From the NCBI GenBank assembly GCA_024082115.1, contig JAMRYE010000003.1, forward strand, positions 4,650,001 to 4,714,000: a DNA stretch of 64,000 nucleotides, written 5' to 3'. Shown in pieces: positions 59,725 to 64,000 of the stretch (position 1 is the stretch's first letter; each line of letters starts with the position of its first letter). Position numbers and translations under genes: made by a program. Origin of the DNA: Rhinocladiella similis. Lineage: Eukaryota > Ascomycota > Eurotiomycetes > Chaetothyriales > Herpotrichiellaceae. The notes under the pieces are model-generated. The model had not been told where the DNA came from. It saw only the letters and a program-made list of their open reading frames with translations, and did no database searches.

Positions 59725-60372
59725 TTCCTTTACCTACGTCCTCGGTACGTGATTTGTGTGTGCTGTGTGTACGACATGCCTCTTTTTCGTTCTCACTGTA
59801 TGAAGCCTACCCGAGGAACCTGACCCTGGTACCGTTACGAGTACCTTGGGGCAAAGGGGGGGGAGATTGGCTTTGGCTTTTGGCTTCCTGAGGAGACGCG
59901 TCCGACCCCCAAGGCAGTTTACAATCCATCCATTTGTCGGCTGGTCACATTTGTCAAAAGATGTGTGTGCGTGTGCTGTATAGCAGTCCAAACTACTACA
60001 TGTGGCTTTAGCTGATCACGGGGTCCATCTGGTGTGTATGGCGCCGTGCTTTTGGGCGACTTGGTCTGGGCTTTTGTACCTTTTTTGTGACGCCTCGTTT
60101 CTTTTTGACGGTGGTATTTGTACGTTTTTTGGGTGGCCGCGGAAGCCTGGGATTCTCCACGAGGTACTCGGTACGAAATATCACCAATAAATGAAGTAAT
60201 GGATTGTGTTGTGAAAATGAATCCAGGAGGACACAGTACGGAGTAACTTGACCATTATTTGACGAGGTGTTTTAACAGTTCCCTCGGAAACCAGAAGGAG
60301 ACGGCGATGTCGGTACGAGGACGATTTGATGGATTGAATGATACCTTTTTTGCGCCGTGAGGACTATGGTAC

Positions 60373-60421
60373 CTGCTTTATCTGCTCAACCTGCTCAACC
60401 TGCTCAACCTGCTCTACCTGC
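60373..60421. repeat. CTGCTCAAC minisatellite
   Basis: Five 9-bp units, three of them identical, flanked by diverged units CTGCTTTAT and CTGCTCTAC. Confidence 0.92.
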
Positions 60422-60997
60422 CTTGATTATCTTATTTTCTTCCTCCTACGTCGGTCAGTAGGTACCAAAAATGCATGATGAAAACGATGGGACGTTACTG
60501 CAAGTGGGCATCATCCTGTACGACTACATACGAGGACCGTAGGTGGGTGAGGAGGCACGGAGCACCTTGGTAAGAATACATCGGACTACATACTCTAGTA
60601 CCGTAGTACAGTATGTTGGGTGTTTACACGTTTGGGCTGCTCTGTCTATGTGACATTGGAGAATTCAGCCTATTGTGCTCCGTAGCCAAAAGTCACTGAT
60701 GCCCGGATAATTAAAATTGACATGGAAGCAAGGAAGAGAACTCCAACGCTACAGTTTGCACCACCATCATACTATATCATAAACCATCAACCTTGTTCAT
60801 TCCTAAATCACTTCTGAACTCTTGGAGCGTGCATAGAGTAAGTGTGTGCATCATTGTTGTTATCGGCAACCACACTACCGCTTTACCAAAGCACCCAGTA
60901 TCTATCTACTGCTACATACAGAATACGAGGCACCCGTCTTTAGGTACTCACTCGTTACCCGCCCCCCCCCCCGCGCGAATCAACGGGAAAATCAGTC

Positions 60998-62058
60998 ATG
61001 TCGTCACAGTCAAACTTCTCCTTTCTGCCGCAAGGAGCCATCATTCAAGAATTCAAGGTCGCAGGTCACAACATCGTCTTGGGATTTCCTAATCCTGAGC
61101 CGTACGCCGAGTCTCCGTTCTATGGAGAAACCATTGGCCGGGTGGCCAACCGCATCAAGAACGCCGAATTCAGCTTGAACGGCAAGACTTACAACTTGGC
61201 CGCCAACAATGGTCCAAACTCTTTGCATGGCGGCGCCAAGGGCTGGGGCAAGAAACACTTCCAAGGCCCAAAACCTGTCAACCGAGGTGGCAAGGAAGGT
61301 GTGTTGTTCACGTATTTATCGCCCGATGGGGACGAAGGCTATCCTGGCACCGTGGAACTGAGAGTATGGTACACTGCCTGGACCGAGGACGAAGCCGGGG
61401 TCTCCAAGACCGTGTTGCAAACAGAGTACGAAGTGGAATTCGTGGGCTCCGAGTGTGATGAGACAGTCGTCAATATAACCAACCACGGGTAAGTTTGTTG
61501 GGCCAGCGAAGAGAAGTCCCAACATGGGAAACAACGCGCTGACCAAACTTGGCCAGGTATTTCAACATCACTGGTGGTCCAACAATCGAGGGCACCGAAG
61601 TGATCCTTCATACTTCGAAACATTTACCTGTGGACGACACCGATATCCCTCTCGGTACCATCGAGGACTTTCCAGGAGTCGAGGCCAAGAAGCCTTTCGT
61701 CCTTGGTCCACAGGAGCCCGACATCGACCACTGTTTTGTCGTGGACACAGATACCAAGGATCTGCCGCTCGACACTCGACAGAGGCCACTGAAGCCTTTG
61801 ATCAGTGTGTCTCATCCCAAGACCAAAATCCACCTGGACATCTTCAGCACCGAGCCGTCCTTCCAGTTCTACACGGGGAAATACATCAACCAGGCCGCGA
61901 CGGCCGATACTCCAGCCCGAGGGGCACGAGCAGGATTTTGCGTCGAGCCCGGACGATACATCAACGCAGTCAATGTGCCTGAGTGGAAGAACCAGGTCAT
62001 CCTGAAACGCGGTCACGTCTGGGGCGCCAAGACGGTGCACAAGGCTTGGAAAGCGTAG
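60998..62058 (+). CDS. Aldose 1-epimerase (galactose mutarotase)
   Basis: Two exons, 60998-61488 and 61557-62058, give 330 residues. The cytosolic enzyme interconverts alpha and beta anomers of hexoses ahead of the Leloir pathway. The GalM fold is clear: GETIGRVANRIKNAEFSLNG, then NNGPNSLHGGAKGWGKK with one active-site His (77), then TNHGYFNITGG with the second His (163), read across the intron. The catalytic Glu is in GFCVEPGRYINAVN (Glu294). Conserved LSPDGDEGYPG and FYTGKYIN are present. Both ends match family norms, so the gene is complete. No other galactose genes are nearby. An eight-residue first segment (MSSQSNFS) precedes the fold, with no signal peptide. Confidence 0.95.
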
Positions 62059-64000
62059 GCACACACGAACTTGTGGAAAGCCGGGAGCGAGCAACGTGAG
62101 CGATATCGACCGCCAGTCATTTATACAATCACGTGGGATCAGGATGACAGCCCTAGAAGGTCAGGCCGTCTTCCAGAATCTTACCCGGTGAGCACTTGTT
62201 GATCGGAAGAGATCCACTTGGGACCATTGCCATGGAGATGCTAGGGCTCTTTGATCACTGGAAAGCTGGTCAGAAAATAGTACTGTAAGTGTGTGTGTGT
62301 GTGAGACCTCGCATCAGGACAGTGGGACTGCACATACTGTACATACACAGTCCGGAAGGTAGATCCGAGCAAAAATCGCGCTCGCCAAGGGGGCTGTCCT
62401 CGGTGTGTTTGTAGTAGCAGATGACCCCTGCTAACAATACTGTAAAGGAGGTATGCTCGAGAGGGGAATAAATGCCTCATATTGTAATCTGAAAGGACTC
62501 CATTTCTACGTCGTAGAGGGGTTGGAAAAATGGGCTGGTTTACTTGATCAATTTGTCCGACGGGATATGAACAATCAAAAAGATTGTCGGGCGAAACGAC
62601 ACGAGTGAAGGCCGAGAGGCGAAAGTGCATCCGGCTCCGACTGCTGAGTGTCGAGTATCCATACAGGGGTCTGAATTTCGGTCTCCATCAAGAATACATA
62701 TAGAGTAGAGTCGTATTGTGCAACGTTTGGTCAGTTTCATATCAACTTTTTTGATCATGTGCGTCCATCATCGATTCATTGCGGTCTGTTCGCCGGTGAA
62801 GGGCTGGTGAGGCTCGAATGGCTACTGTACGACGATTCTCCATCTCTCCATCTCTTCATCTCTTCATCTCTGATGCGTGCGGTCCGGGCGTACAATAGGT
62901 CCACGCGCGCACACGCCACAGGTACAATGCATATTGTGCTGTACATCAGGGTCCTTCAAGTGTACATACCGGGGGGGCAAAATCAATGCGGTGCCCATAC
63001 AGTACAAGCGCAACAACAACAACGCACCAGTCCCAGGAAGCCAGTTCCGCGCGTAGATCCAAGGATGAAATAACGTTAGACTTCACCACACTGGTCGACC
63101 TGACAAAATTGACATTGTGCGGCTGGACGATCGATGCACTAGACACCGTTAAGTAAGCGATACGGAGTACACAGCACGGAGCGGGATCGCGCCTCGGGAA
63201 TCGGTGGTTCCGGGGCCGGGAAAGGCGAAAGGCGAGAGACGAGAGCATTAATGATGGATTGAGACTTGGATCGAATTTCATCGTTGTTTGTTGTGAAGCT
63301 GCTGCTCCTCCTCCAGGACGGGCATGTTTACTGGTCTGAGCAAAGAAGGGCTTGCCCCTCCAGATGGTGTACCGAGTATTGTACCTTGTGTAGTCTGCAC
63401 CGAGTCCACCGCTCAGCCTCTCCAAGGAAGCGGCTCTGGGGCCAAAATCATCGAGGCTCGCAACAAAGTCCCTTCTTCGTCCATCACGCCCAGTGTTTAC
63501 CGCGTAGCAGGACGACTTCTGATTTTGGTGTCCAGAAAACACAGAGGGTGCGAGAACAATCCTGTCTCAGGCCGACCACGTTGCACTACATAGTACATAC
63601 GAATACGGCGGGGGACCGCGACGCTTGACCAGAAATAGGGCGAGATGCGATGGCGATGCAACTGGGTCTGCCCCTGTTCTCTCACGTCGACTTTCTACAG
63701 TCTACCTACATACAGTATGCTTGGAACAACAGCTTCTGGGCAGTACCTGATCTACTCCGTACAGAAGTGACTGGGAAGCAAATCTGGGGAGACGGTTAGG
63801 CATCAGCTCATGGGCGTCTATTTTCGTTCTTGACAGCCGTCGCCCAGAGTGGTGGCGGCTCCCACACATGGCACGTATTCGTTTAGACCACAGAGAGAGT
63901 ACCTCGTACAATTTGATCGTATTTCGCCGTGAGATACCAAGGCCACCAAGAAGCCAACCCTCTCCTCAAAACGTAATACTGAGGCACACAGATGATCAAA
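62059..64000. other. 1.9 kb terminal intergenic region
   Basis: No gene is recognised up to the window end. It holds a short GT run (62287-62303), a CATCTCT tandem repeat (62838-62872) and TACGGAGTA copies at 63161 (plus) and 63753 (reverse complement). Open frames of up to 198 codons on the minus strand lack any domain. Confidence 0.55.

Larger units (their letters stand above)
59426..60997. other. 1.6 kb repeat-bearing intergenic region
   Basis: Contains a (CTAC)n array, a CTGCTCAAC minisatellite and two TACGGAGTA copies (59515, 60237). No gene is seen. A short C homopolymer lies just before the epimerase start (60961-60972). Confidence 0.65.

Overview
The window is nuclear DNA from a filamentous ascomycete (Pezizomycotina). 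The evidence is short introns (about 40-150 bp, GT...AG with CTAAC/CTGAC-type branch sites), single genes with their own promoters on both strands, and families typical of filamentous fungi: DIM-2-type cytosine methyltransferase, BimE/APC1, fungal Nup37, Ytp1, a DUF3405 protein, a Zn2Cys6 factor and fungal RBR ligases. A Eurotiomycete is my best guess, but the sequence alone does not fix the order. I find 20 protein genes, 13 of which I rebuilt across introns with phase-consistent junctions. I see no tRNA, rRNA, CRISPR array or intact transposon.

0-6 kb: fructosamine/ketosamine kinase (+), rhomboid protease RBD2 (-) and a Ytp1-like membrane protein (-). 5.7-11 kb: a 5.3 kb gene desert. 11-16.5 kb: a GC3-rich cytochrome P450 (+) facing a single-exon DIM-2-type DNA methyltransferase (-). 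17.5-22.6 kb: ribosomal protein eS19 and a 1,000-residue RBR E3 ligase (+). 23.5-25.4 kb: an eight-exon Rieske oxygenase (+). 25.4-28 kb: a repeat-rich gap with TACAGTAC and CCTAA-like motifs. 28-37.8 kb: a DUF3405 type II membrane protein, a proline-rich disordered protein, a Ser/Gly-rich unknown and eIF2A (all +).

37.8-39.5 kb is a low-complexity gap with a 9-bp minisatellite and a (CT)n(CG)8(purine) tract. 39.5-55.6 kb is a dense housekeeping block: NUP37 (-) and APC1 (+) share a 321 bp divergent promoter, APC1 and RMI1 (-) converge with 115 bp between them, RMI1 and VPS51 (+) diverge, VPS51 and VID27 (-) converge, and VID27 and the TLDc protein OXR1 (+) diverge. 55.6-64 kb is sparse: a Zn2Cys6 regulator (+) and an aldose 1-epimerase (+) separated by repeat-rich intergenic DNA.

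The housekeeping genes do not form one pathway. They cover mitosis (APC1), the nuclear pore (NUP37), genome stability (RMI1), retrograde traffic (VPS51), translation (eS19, eIF2A) and oxidative stress (OXR1). The accessory genes (P450, Rieske oxygenase, Zn2Cys6 factor) are scattered and do not form a convincing biosynthetic cluster. I found no clearly new multi-gene system. The points most worth checking are the DIM-2 variant, the reading-frame break in APC1, the GC-AG intron of NUP37, the orphan Rieske oxygenase and the families of short intergenic motifs.
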